Positions 1 to 9,200 of a stretch of DNA of 64,000 bases are shown here, piece after piece. This DNA is from Planctomycetaceae bacterium. Its GTDB lineage: Bacteria; Planctomycetota; Planctomycetia; Planctomycetales; Planctomycetaceae. The DNA lies in contig OMIV01000248.1 of assembly GCA_900299185.1 (NCBI GenBank), positions 1 through 64,000 of the forward strand. Direction: 5' to 3'. Position 1 is the first letter of the stretch. Every line of letters starts with the position of its first letter. Below the pieces are notes generated by a model that saw only the letters and a program-made list of their open reading frames with translations, searched no databases and was not told the DNA's origin. The position numbers were made by a program, and so were the translations under genes.

Positions 1-49
1 ATCTACACCTAAGCCTTCGTCGGCAGCGTCAGATGTGTATAAGAGACAG
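1..49 (+). other. Illumina Nextera adapter (non-genomic)
   Basis: Bases 1-8 are the end of the P5 adapter, 9-16 (CTAAGCCT) match the Nextera i5 index S508, 17-30 (TCGTCGGCAGCGTC) are the Read 1 adapter and 31-49 (AGATGTGTATAAGAGACAG) are the Tn5 mosaic end. This is library-construction sequence left on a contig end. It produces the artefact peptides SYTHLTLPTKA (minus strand) and MCIRDR (plus strand). Genomic sequence starts at base 50. Confidence 0.98.
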
Positions 50-1199
50 ACCACACACTCAGCACGATCAGCAGCGGCAGATAGGTCAGACCATAGAACG
101 CCACAGGCAGGCGTTGTTCGCCCAGCGAGGTTGCTCCGGATTGAGCCAACTGAAGTGCGAACTCACGAAAGAACGTCGGCGAGAATTGGTAGGCCATGAT
201 CGTCGCGACCAACATCGCCCACACGTAGCCGCGTTGCTGAGTGCGTTTGGCGATCACTCCCAACAGGCTCGCTTCGATGGCGGCCGCAGGCACAAATACG
301 TGCATCTGCGGAAAGCTGTTGGCGGCCAACACCAACCCAATTAGCATCAAGGCCAGACCAGCCGTAAGGGGCAGGGCGATACTCCACGGATATGGTCGAG
401 TGACTTTGCCGTGAACTCGTTGAAAGACTCGCACCAACGCGTCGACGGCCAACAACACGGGAATCGAAGTCAGCACGAGTCCCAACCCAATCCACGGCAT
501 GGCGATGTGCTCAGCTAAGCTCAACGAGAACACGCCCAGGAACTGAGTGCCCAGCAAGAGGATCGGAAAGAAGCCGAAGATGCGCGGCAGGCGATGGTCT
601 TCGATCATGCAGAAGTCATGCTGATTGACGCTCGCTGCACCAATGGCGAACACGCTCCAGATGGCGAGTGCGGTGATGGGGGCCAACGCTGTTGGAAGCA
701 ACGGGACGACGGCTGCGGCGATGCAAAGCAGGACATACGACGCCAGAAAGATCCAATCAGTCTTCCTCAGGAAGTGCGTAAAGATTCGCTTGGCTGCGAG
801 CGTGCAAAGAGCCACCGCCGACGTCAGCGAGCCCCACAGAATGGTGTGATCGAGTAGTGACGAAGCCGAGAGTTCGTCATCCGGTTGCACCCACTTTAGG
901 CCATGAAAAGTGAGCGGCAGCAGCAAGACCGTAAGAGCCATCAAGCCGGTGCCCGTCTTGCGAAGTCCCAGCGAGTGATAGGTTAGTTGACCAAGCCCAT
1001 GCACGGCGGCCGTGTAGCCCAGCAACACTCCCAGACGCCATCCGATGGAATAAGTCGTCCACTGCGAGGACACGAGCATCAGCGATGATCCCAGCAAGAT
1101 CATCAAGCCAAGGCAGAGCATCCAGCGAATGTTCTGTTCCTGCAGAAAGACATCCAGGAACCGCAACACAAACGGCCTGCGTTCGTTGCTCTCACTCAT
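50..1199 (-). CDS. Polytopic membrane protein, 3' end missing
   Basis: I do not recognise the family. The protein is almost entirely hydrophobic, with about eleven or twelve predicted membrane segments, beginning with IRWMLCLGLMILLGSSLM near residue 25, and short charged loops between them. The start is set at the ATG at 1199 (MSESNERRP), which has GGAG seven bases upstream. Reading further upstream gives only an Arg-rich, non-membrane extension. The C-terminus is lost at the contig end: the last residues of the open frame come from the adapter and are not real. It is probably an inner-membrane protein, but the sequence suggests no transport or enzymatic motif. Confidence 0.7.
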
Positions 1200-1470
1200 A
1201 GTGCGTCTCCGAGTGATGCGATTCAGCAACCAGCCGTTCCACCATGGCCCGAACTTTGAACCGCGACGGACGCAAGACGCAGACTCGCTTCGGATATCAC
1301 GCCGTATTTTTAACGACACTAAGTTTTGGCTCATCGTCAGCATTAACGAGCTGCTCGGAACATTCCGTTACGACACGATTTCGACGACTCTGCAGAGCCT
1401 GCAGACTTACGCGAGACGACGAACGACGAGCACGCCGATTTGATGACTCCGACCAGAGTCGCAAATCACC

Positions 1471-1532
1471 GTGGGGCAGGTTTTCAACCTGCCTGGATCT
1501 TCGCAGTTTCAAAGGTTGAAAACCTGCGCCAC
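1471..1532. repeat. Inverted repeat, 20-bp arms
   Basis: Arms at 1471-1490 and 1513-1532 match at 19 of 20 positions around a 22-base loop. The core is GGGCAGGTTTTCAACCTGCC, which is itself nearly palindromic. It lies between a minus-strand gene and a plus-strand gene, so it is not a simple terminator for either. It is probably a REP-like element. Confidence 0.75.
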
Positions 1533-1540
1533 GGGCTCTT

Positions 1541-1639
1541 GAGGAACACCGTCAGTTTTGGAGTACGACGGACTTGCAGTCCGTCGCTCCTCAACGACGG
1601 CCTGCGACGGACTACAAGTCCGTCGTACCAGTGTTCCTC
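1541..1639. repeat. Nested inverted repeat, 24-bp arms plus outer stem
   Basis: Arms at 1564-1587 and 1604-1627 match at 23 of 24 positions; the core reads ACGGACTTGCAGTCCGT. An outer stem, GAGGAACAC (1541-1549) with GTGTTCCTC (1631-1639), encloses them. It lies directly beside the repeat at 1471-1532. The stretch 1200-1724 holds these two elements and otherwise shows no gene. Confidence 0.75.
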
Positions 1640-1724
1640 ACAGATCGTGGCGGCACTCGGTTGTGGGCTCTTGTCGTGTCGTCTGCTCTATCCCAACCTT
1701 GGTTCTCTCTGAGGAATCTTCGAT

Positions 1725-2960
1725 ATGCACTTGCAGACTGCGCTGCGTTCGGTCTTCTGCTTACTGACGCTGTCCGTCACTGCGGTTGCGAATGCTCAAC
1801 TCCAGGTCTCATCAGACTTCGAAGGCGGCAACGCAGAAGTTGTCAGCCTCGACCAAGCGACGGCGACCGTGCGCATCATGCCCGCGTTGCGAGAAGGCCG
1901 CGGCTGGCCGTGTTGGTGGTACTTCAAGTTGGATGGACTGACTGTCGGGCAGACCGTGACCGTCGAGGTTCAAGCTCAGACGGCTCCGTATGCACCCGGC
2001 AAGCGGCTGGCGAATTCGTGGTGCCAGCCCAAGCACGCTTCCATCAGTACCGACGACCGCACTTGGAAGCCGTCTCCCAAAGCCACCGTCACCAGCGATC
2101 AAGTGGCGGTCTACAAGATCCCCGTTGCGGCCAGCCCCATGTGGGTCGCGTGGGGACCGACGTTCTTGCCTCGTCATGCCGAAGCGTTGGTGACGGACAT
2201 CGCCGCGCGAGTTCCCGGAGCGAAGAAGTTTGAACTCGCAAAGACACGCGGTGAGCGGCCCGTGTGGGGCGTGCGGATTGGTCAGGAGGATGCGCCGCGA
2301 CAAGTTTGGATCAACGCTCGGCAACACGCCTGGGAGTCCGGTGGCAGTTGGGTTGGTCGCGGCTTGATCGACTGGATCGCCAGCGACGATGCCGCTGCGA
2401 AAGCTCTGCGCGAGACGACCTGCCTGCACTTCATACCGATCATGGATGTCGACAACGTCGCGTTAGGAGCCGGGGGGAAGGACTCCATTCCGCGCGACCA
2501 CAATCGCGATTGGGCTGCGGAGCCAACCTATCCCGAAGTGCGAGCCGCTCAGCGGATGATTGCCGACATCGAGCAGCGTCGCGGCTTAGATGTCTTCATC
2601 GACTTACATAACCCCGGACACGATGACCCCATCTTCTTCTTTGGTCCGTTTGATTACGACAAGCTGACCGGCACGCCTCAACGCAACTACGCGCGGTGGC
2701 TAGAGCTGGCTGCGTCGCGCATGCAAAAGCCGTTGGCCGTGCAGTCGAAATACAAGTTCGCGACTTATGTGACGAGCCAAGAAGAACGCTCGCGCACGAG
2801 TAGCGGTTGGGTGCGCGAACACACCAGCGACCGAGCCGTCTCACTAACGCTCGAAACCGCCTGGAACTCGATCATCATCACTCAAGACAGCTACCAGTTA
2901 GTCGGTCGACAACTCGCCGAAAGCCTCGCGGCCTACCTCCAAGAATTGCCATCGCGCTGA
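1725..2960 (+). CDS. Secreted M14-family zinc carboxypeptidase
   Basis: 411 residues with a signal peptide (MHLQTALRSVFCLLTLSVTA, cleaved after about residue 24). An N-terminal beta-rich domain (about 25-150) precedes the catalytic domain, the arrangement seen in cytosolic-carboxypeptidase-like (AGBL/CCP) M14 proteins. Zinc ligands are visible as the HxxE of ARQHAWESG and the His of FIDLHNPGHDD. The general-base Glu is in SLTLETAWN near the C-terminus. Expected role: hydrolysis of C-terminal amino acids from peptides in the periplasm. It stands alone between a repeat-rich region and a convergent Roco gene. M14 assignment is strong; substrate is unknown. Confidence 0.85.
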   Translation: MHLQTALRSVFCLLTLSVTAVANAQLQVSSDFEGGNAEVVSLDQATATVRIMPALREGRGWPCWWYFKLDGLTVGQTVTVEVQAQTAPYAPGKRLANSWCQPKHASISTDDRTWKPSPKATVTSDQVAVYKIPVAASPMWVAWGPTFLPRHAEALVTDIAARVPGAKKFELAKTRGERPVWGVRIGQEDAPRQVWINARQHAWESGGSWVGRGLIDWIASDDAAAKALRETTCLHFIPIMDVDNVALGAGGKDSIPRDHNRDWAAEPTYPEVRAAQRMIADIEQRRGLDVFIDLHNPGHDDPIFFFGPFDYDKLTGTPQRNYARWLELAASRMQKPLAVQSKYKFATYVTSQEERSRTSSGWVREHTSDRAVSLTLETAWNSIIITQDSYQLVGRQLAESLAAYLQELPSR

Positions 2961-3004
2961 ATGCTCAACGTCCTCGCTGCCGCGCGAGTGCGAGTCTCGG
3001 GTGG

Positions 3005-3030
3005 CACGCCCTAAGTACTCGCAGGGCGTG
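3005..3030. repeat. Short inverted repeat between convergent genes
   Basis: CACGCCCT (3005-3012) pairs with AGGGCGTG (3023-3030). A similar, weaker pair follows within about 60 bases (ACGCCT ... AAGGCATG). It lies between convergent genes and could act as a bidirectional terminator, but there is no T-run. Confidence 0.4.
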
Positions 3031-3129
3031 GTAATCCCCGCAGCAACACACGCCTCGAATACTCAAGGCATGCCAGCCTCATTCAGGAACCTTCGTTATC
3101 AACAGGTCCTTCGCGACTCGTTCAATGCC

Positions 3130-5859
3130 TTAAGCGATGTTGGCCCAGCCTTTGTCGGCGGGCTTCCAATCGTGGACTGGTTTGCCGGAAGAGGGCAGCG
3201 CGTTGAGCTTTCCAAGCGTTGTGTCTCCGGCGGGGATGCTTCTCCAACCGGCGGTCGTGCGAATGATGATCGGGATTACGACAACCCCGGCTTCGGCGCG
3301 GCGTTTCATCGCGGCGGGGATTTCGATGTCGTTGCAATAAGTCGACGCTTTGAAGTCGTCGCTGATCAGCAGCAGGATGATGTCGGCCTGGTTGAGCTTG
3401 TCCTCAATGTCTTTGTCGAACTCGGCACCGGGGAGAATCGCATTGTCGTACCATGTGCTGATCAAGTTGCGGCGTTCGAGAAGAGAGAGCGACTTCGACA
3501 ACCTCAGCTGTTGTTTCGAGTCCACGCGCGAGTAGCTGTAGAAGACTCGCAGCGGGCGCTGACTCCCTTCGAAACCAAACTCGGCGGCTGCACGAGCACG
3601 ACCCTTCTGACTGAGAGTCGTCCTTAGAGCTTCATCGAGTGGGGCGTATTCAACGCCTTCCAGCAGCTCGCGCACGGTCGCTTTCATCACTGTGCCGTCG
3701 ATGACTCGCTTGATGGGAGCATCGGGTTCATCGGCATAGAGCACTTCGAGTTCGCTGTAGCTCACCGTGATCTGCGGAGCATTTGGGAACGAGACCAATT
3801 CATCGGGCTTCAAGTGCGGCACGTCGCGTTGGATGACGTCGAAGTCTTGTCGGATCACGGCCAGCATGCGGCGAAGTCCCTCAACCGAGCCCTTGTCTTT
3901 GTTCTTGATCAAGATGCGAATGGTCTTGTCTTGCGGGTCGGCTTTGACGAGCGCGGTGTTGCCTTCGAAATGCAGGATCACGCCGGTCTTCCAACGGTGT
4001 TCTTCGCTGAGCACATGGGTCCGCACGATGAATCTCGGCAGCAACCCCGGCGGCAGCACCGGATAGCGATAGAGAAAGTTCAAGCACTTCGCTGCGTCGA
4101 AGTCACTCGCTGCCTGTGGTTGCTGGGGATCAAGCAGTTCGGGAATCAAGTAGCGCGAGGCGAGTGTCGGCTTTTGCTCCGCAAAAGCAGGTACTTTCGC
4201 AGAGCGAAAGCCGACTTTCTTCGGCTCCTCAAAACTAAAGCACAGCTCGAACTTCTCCATCAGGTTGATCAAGAAGGCGTGCATCTCGGCGGGGTACTTT
4301 TTCGCGTCGAGTTCTTGCGCGAGGTCTGCCGGAGTGAGTTCTCCCTTCCGTGCCGCGAGCGTCTTCGAATTCAGCAGCGTGTAGATGCCAGTCGTCAGCC
4401 AGTGCGGGTTGAGAACGTGCTTGTCGTGCAAGCGCGGGTCGTCGCTGAAGTTGAGAGCGATGCCTAAGCGATGCAGGATCGTGCTCAAGCTCTCTTGTCC
4501 CTGATGTGCTTCTTCGCCGAGCTTGGCACACAACGCGCGATACTCATCGAACGTGATGAAGTTCTTACGACGCGGTTTCGAGAGTTCTTCCTTGATGGCG
4601 AACCAACTGTTGGGGAACGGCTGGCGGATGTCAGGCAGCTTGTCGACTTGCTGCGCGATGGCTTTCCGCAGTTCGTCGATGCCGTGTCCATTCTCGCCCT
4701 TCTTCCCGTCGAGACTGGAGTTGTCGCAGTCGGTTTCAACGAAGCCGACGACCTGCGGAAATTTCTGTTGCAGGGCCGCGCGATTGAGTGCGAAGTGGTC
4801 CTTCTTGATCTTGTTGAGCACCACCAACACCGGCGATTCAGGCGCGAAGCTGGCGATCAATCGCAGCCAGTAATCGGCCTCGGCTTCTTGCTGTCCCGCG
4901 CGGCCATCGAGCACCACCAGATACAGACTGCGGTCGGTCAGAAAGAGTTGATGCGTAGCGTGCATGATCTCTTGCCCGCCGAAGTCCCAGACATGCATCT
5001 GGATCTTGTCTTTCTTGCGACCTGCGACGACTTCCAGCTTGCGGATGCGAATACCCTGCGTGGTGTCTTCGCGCCGCGAGAACGAGTTATCGATCAATCG
5101 CCGCACCAACGACGTTTTGCCGACATCCCCGCGTCCCACGAGGATCAACTTGCCCTCAAACAACGGCCGCCGCTCAGCCTTGGCTCGCGTACGGAAGTAG
5201 TAATCAAGGATCGGCCCGGGCTTCGGTGCGGTTTCGAGATCTCCGTCCCATTCTTCGAATCGCACTCCCAATACCGAAGCCGGCAATTCTAACTCCGGAT
5301 TGTCGTGCAAGAACAACGCCTTGAGGTTCGACAATTCCCGCAGGCTCTCAGGAAGGCTCGTTAGTTTGTTTTCGAAGAGACTGAGGATCCTTAGATTTGC
5401 GAGCTGGCCGATCTCCGGCGGCAAGCTCGTCAGTTTGTTACGGTCTATGTAGAGCACCGAGAGCTTTTGCAAATGTCTAGTTTTAGTTGGCATGCTCCTC
5501 AGTTGGTTCTGCGAGAGGTTGAGATACGTGAGATTTTCAAGTTGTTGAATCTCCTGCGGTAGTGCTTGCAATTTGTTGTCAAAGAGGAATATCGAAGAGA
5601 TTTTTTTGAGCTGCCCGATCTCAGGGGGCATAAGTGTCAGCCCGAGATTACTGATGGCGAGATAGTCGCGGCCATCGCGTGCAGCTCTGGCGATGCGAGC
5701 TTGAGCTTCTCGGTAGGCAGCGGCGGCTTTCTTATCAGCGGACGTGGCGGCGGGAGCGGGCATGCGAGATGTTCTCGGGGCGGTGGCGAACGCGAGCAGC
5801 GGCGGAGCGGCCAAACGTGGAATGCTCTGGCTCGACAGAGCAGTTCGAGTCATCGGCAC
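3130..5859 (-). CDS. Roco protein: LRR-Roc-COR-TIR
   Basis: 909 residues from a GTG at 5859; ATG at 5853 or 5763 are alternatives, and the Ala/Pro-rich first 40 residues give little support to the longest form. Six or so leucine-rich repeats span residues 65-200. A Ras-like Roc GTPase follows (235-425) with P-loop GRGDVGKTS (242-250), switch II DFGGQE (292-297) and NKIK (349-352) at the G4 position. A COR dimerisation region covers about 430-740. A C-terminal TIR domain (768-909) begins VFYSYSRVD and carries TYCNDIE with Glu846 at the NADase catalytic position of TIR_2 proteins. Roco proteins are dimeric G-protein switches and TIR domains often cleave NAD+, so a ligand-triggered NADase is plausible but inferred. 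No other defence gene is adjacent. Residues 549-565 are encoded by a palindromic repeat. Confidence 0.9.
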   Translation of the reverse strand: MPMTRTALSSQSIPRLAAPPLLAFATAPRTSRMPAPAATSADKKAAAAYREAQARIARAARDGRDYLAISNLGLTLMPPEIGQLKKISSIFLFDNKLQALPQEIQQLENLTYLNLSQNQLRSMPTKTRHLQKLSVLYIDRNKLTSLPPEIGQLANLRILSLFENKLTSLPESLRELSNLKALFLHDNPELELPASVLGVRFEEWDGDLETAPKPGPILDYYFRTRAKAERRPLFEGKLILVGRGDVGKTSLVRRLIDNSFSRREDTTQGIRIRKLEVVAGRKKDKIQMHVWDFGGQEIMHATHQLFLTDRSLYLVVLDGRAGQQEAEADYWLRLIASFAPESPVLVVLNKIKKDHFALNRAALQQKFPQVVGFVETDCDNSSLDGKKGENGHGIDELRKAIAQQVDKLPDIRQPFPNSWFAIKEELSKPRRKNFITFDEYRALCAKLGEEAHQGQESLSTILHRLGIALNFSDDPRLHDKHVLNPHWLTTGIYTLLNSKTLAARKGELTPADLAQELDAKKYPAEMHAFLINLMEKFELCFSFEEPKKVGFRSAKVPAFAEQKPTLASRYLIPELLDPQQPQAASDFDAAKCLNFLYRYPVLPPGLLPRFIVRTHVLSEEHRWKTGVILHFEGNTALVKADPQDKTIRILIKNKDKGSVEGLRRMLAVIRQDFDVIQRDVPHLKPDELVSFPNAPQITVSYSELEVLYADEPDAPIKRVIDGTVMKATVRELLEGVEYAPLDEALRTTLSQKGRARAAAEFGFEGSQRPLRVFYSYSRVDSKQQLRLSKSLSLLERRNLISTWYDNAILPGAEFDKDIEDKLNQADIILLLISDDFKASTYCNDIEIPAAMKRRAEAGVVVIPIIIRTTAGWRSIPAGDTTLGKLNALPSSGKPVHDWKPADKGWANIA
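4166..4215. repeat. Palindromic repeat inside the Roco gene
   Basis: 22-base arms at 4166-4187 and 4194-4215 match at 19 of 22 positions around a 6-base loop. The core CTTTTGCTCCGCAAAAG resembles the core CTTTCGCTCCGCGAAAG of the intergenic repeat at 12070-12179. It is read in frame as residues 549-565 of the Roco protein. Confidence 0.7.
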
Positions 5860-5954
5860 AGTGATCTCAGCAACAATCGACTCACGTCGCCAGCTTCAGC
5901 GCCTCCAAATCCAGCGAAGCTGCACCTCAGACCGTTGCCGTCCGAATGTCGCCG

Positions 5955-6064
5955 GCGCGTCAGCGCGGGAATCAATCGGCACCCTCGCTGACGCGCTTTG
6001 AAGTTGGGTAGTACTCGTCGTCTTTGCCCCAAGGGAGCGAAGACCAAAACGGTGCAACTTCAAA
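5955..6064. repeat. Cluster of palindromes between Roco and blaR1-like genes
   Basis: The 362-base gap 5860-6221 holds a perfect 11-bp inverted repeat, GCGCGTCAGCG (5955-5965) with CGCTGACGCGC (5986-5996). This is followed by a 10-bp stem, TTTGAAGTTG (5997-6006) with CAACTTCAAA (6055-6064). A smaller imperfect hairpin (GTCTTTGCCCC / GGAGCGAAGAC) lies inside the second stem. No gene is seen in the gap. It follows the 3' end of the BlaR1-like gene, so part of it may also terminate transcription. Confidence 0.6.
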
Positions 6065-6221
6065 ACCAAGGCGTCGGGCCGCACTCCAGGACAATTGACT
6101 CAAAAGCGCAAGAGTGCCGAATTCAGAGTCCAAGGCGTGAAAGCTTCGGCCAGACGCGGTGTTGTGAAGGCTACATCTTGTGGCCAGCTCGTGGCGTTCT
6201 CTTCATGCCACGTCGCCCAGG

Positions 6222-9200
6222 CTATTCGACGTCGATCCACATCGTCAGATGGGGCAACTGCTGATGTAACGGCGATTGCAGCCACACTTGCCAATAACCC
6301 GGCTCGACACCCGACAGATCAAGCGAGTCAACAGCCAGCGGCACGCGCACGCTCTCATGCGGCGGGACTTCGAGCGGAACCAACTTCGCATCGGCTGCCG
6401 GTTCGAGCTTCACGTGCAGCTCGCGGACCTTGAGTTCTCGCCGCAGCGTCCAAGAGCCTTCGGGGATCTGCACGGTCACGGGCTTGTCAGAAGTATTACG
6501 CAGGCTGAATTCGAACTTCGCTGGCGAGGGCTCACCGGACTTGAGCGTGAACTCGTTGTTGATGCCCGCCCAATCGACGAACAGTTCCAGCGACGCGTGA
6601 TCGAGTGCGTTCTTGTAGCCCGTCGCGCGATGCACCTTCAGCTTGTCGACGGGATAGCTGAGCGACAGCAGCGGAGTCGCCTCGTCCGCTGACACCTTCA
6701 CGGCAAGAGCACGCTCGAAGTACCCGACATGCTCGTGCCACACGATGAAGGAGTGCGTGCCGGGCGGCAGCTTTTCGATGTCCATGTCGAAGCGACCGTC
6801 AGCATCGGTGATCGCGGCGAAGGGGTGATCAAGCAGCAGCACATGGGCACGTTTCTGCGGAAAAATGTCGCTGCGAATGATTCGCGGCAGTTTTTCCACA
6901 TGCTGCACCGAAGCCGCCGGAGCCGACTCGGTCTTACCCGGTGCTACGATGATGTTGAAAGCCTGATTCGTCACGGATCCGAAATGGAAATTGTCGGACA
7001 CTTTGAGGCCGGCGGCGGACAGAGTCAGCGGCTGCTTTGCCAGCATCAGAAACGCTCGCGGCACGAACCGCTCGGCTTCAGTTCTTAAGACCATCGGCTG
7101 GGTCGGAATCGGAGTCGGCTGCCAACCTACCAGAGCCTTCTGCAAGAACACAAAGGTGTTCGCGATACCTCCGTTGTTACCGATCAACACCGACTCATCA
7201 CGTGCCTTACGCGGATCAAACTTCGCCGGGTTCTTCGCTCGCTCGGCCTCAAAGTTCGCGACGTCCTCTGGCCGAGGAGCCTTCAAACGCCACGGGTAAT
7301 TCCGCGAGCGGTCATAGATCGGAATCGGCGGCATCTTCGGGACGTTGCCTTCGATCTTTACAACGCCTCGCAACCGACCTTTCAAAGGAACAGCCGCCGC
7401 CCCGACGCTGCTCGACTTACTCTTGGCAGCGGGCTTCCCAAGCAGCCGTTGTAAGTCTTGTTCCAGATCCAAAATCTGCTTCTTAAGCCGCTGCACTTCG
7501 ACATCAGATACCGAGCCGGGTTGCTTCTCATTCGACTCATTCGCGATATCAAGCAGCGTCTTGTTCAACGCCAAGAAGGTCTCGACGCGTTTGATGAGCA
7601 GCTCATTCGACTTCTGCAGGAACTCGGGAGTGATCGACTGACCGAGCACTTGCGAAGCCTCGTGCAGAACGAGTTCATGCTCGGCCTGCGTCGCGTCGAT
7701 CATCTGCTTGAGCTTCTTCAACTCCAGTGGCGAGACCGATCCGGCTTTGATGCGGTTCTGTCGCTCGCCTGCCGCCAAGTCCTTCACTGCTTGCTCAGCC
7801 GCCGCTTGAGCGAAGCGTTCCCGAGCCGGTCCTTTCACAGTCTCGACGAACTGCGGCATGCGACGCTTCGCGACGATGTCCGGCAAGCTCACGACCACTT
7901 GCTGACCGTCCCAAGCGAATGACAACTCCTCGTCATACTTTGCGAGCACCGCTTCGAGCGCATCACCGAGCGGTACGTTGTCGACATCCACCGTGACCGG
8001 CATGTTCTTCGTGAGCCCGCGCGACTTGAGGCTCTCTCCATCGAGTTCATGTTTGACCTTTGCTTGTTCGCACACGGCTTTGATCGCGTCTTGCAGAGAC
8101 ACGCGCGCCTCATGCAACGTGACCTTCGCTTGCAGCGGTTCGGGGTAACGATCGAGCCACACTTTGAGCGGGGTCGTTTGGATGCGCACGAGATCAAGCA
8201 CAGTGGGTTGATGACCTACGGCATCGAATCGCAGTTTGAAGAAGCCGCGCTCCAGCGGCTCTAAGCGAAACATTCCGTCCTTGTCGGTCTTCGCTCGCGG
8301 CATCGAACCCGGAGTTCGCGAGCGTTCATCAATCATCAGCGGGTTGATGTAGCGCCACATCACGTCGACTTGAGCATTCACCAGCGACTGGCCGTCTTGG
8401 TCCACAATCCGCCCGGTAATTGAGGTGATCTTGTTAGCGACGATATCGCCCAAATCGACGGACTGCCCCTTACCAATCGCGACTTCAAACGTGCTCGTCG
8501 CATAGCCCAAACCCGGCAAGATGCGGATCTCGTAACACCCCTTCTTCAATGTCGTGAGGTCGATCGTTCCCGCGACGCTCGTGTTCGAGATGATCGTCGC
8601 CTCCGGATTGGGATAGACGGTCAGACCGCCATAGCCGCCGCGTGCCAGCTTCAGTTTCGGCACGACTTCAATGCGTCCTCCGCCCATCGGAATCTTGTTC
8701 TCATTGAGGACTCGGCCAATGACCTGCGTCTGCGGTTCCGCCTTCGCGAACTTCTCCTTCCATGCCGCTTCCGCCGCGCGACCGACTTCATCCGGCAGCA
8801 CCTCGGGAATTCTGATGACCGGGACATCCTTCGCTCCGGCAGCAGTCAGCAGCTCACCGATCTGCTGTGTAATCAAAGTTCCATTCGGGATCGCGATCAC
8901 CTTGCGTTGATGATCGAGGAACAATCCCGTCGGCATCCCGCGCACCTTGAGCGCGTCATGCAGCTCGCCTTCACCCGATTCATTCTCGGCATCGATCACG
9001 ACTGCGAACTGAGCTTTGCTCTCATCGGTAATGTGGCTCGCGTAGTCGGCATAGCGCGGTCGATGCACGGCCAGAATCTTTAAGCCGTGCGGCTCGTAGG
9101 TCTCATGCAAACGATTGAGCGCCGTGAACGTCGCCACGCTTTCCGAGTTCCAGCAATTCCAGAACACGATCAACGTGACCTTGCCCTCAAGCTGCTTCCA

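Noticed and set aside
4471-5292. Plus-strand open frames under the Roco gene
   Set aside because: Antisense shadows of the Roc/LRR coding region; no independent start signal or motif.
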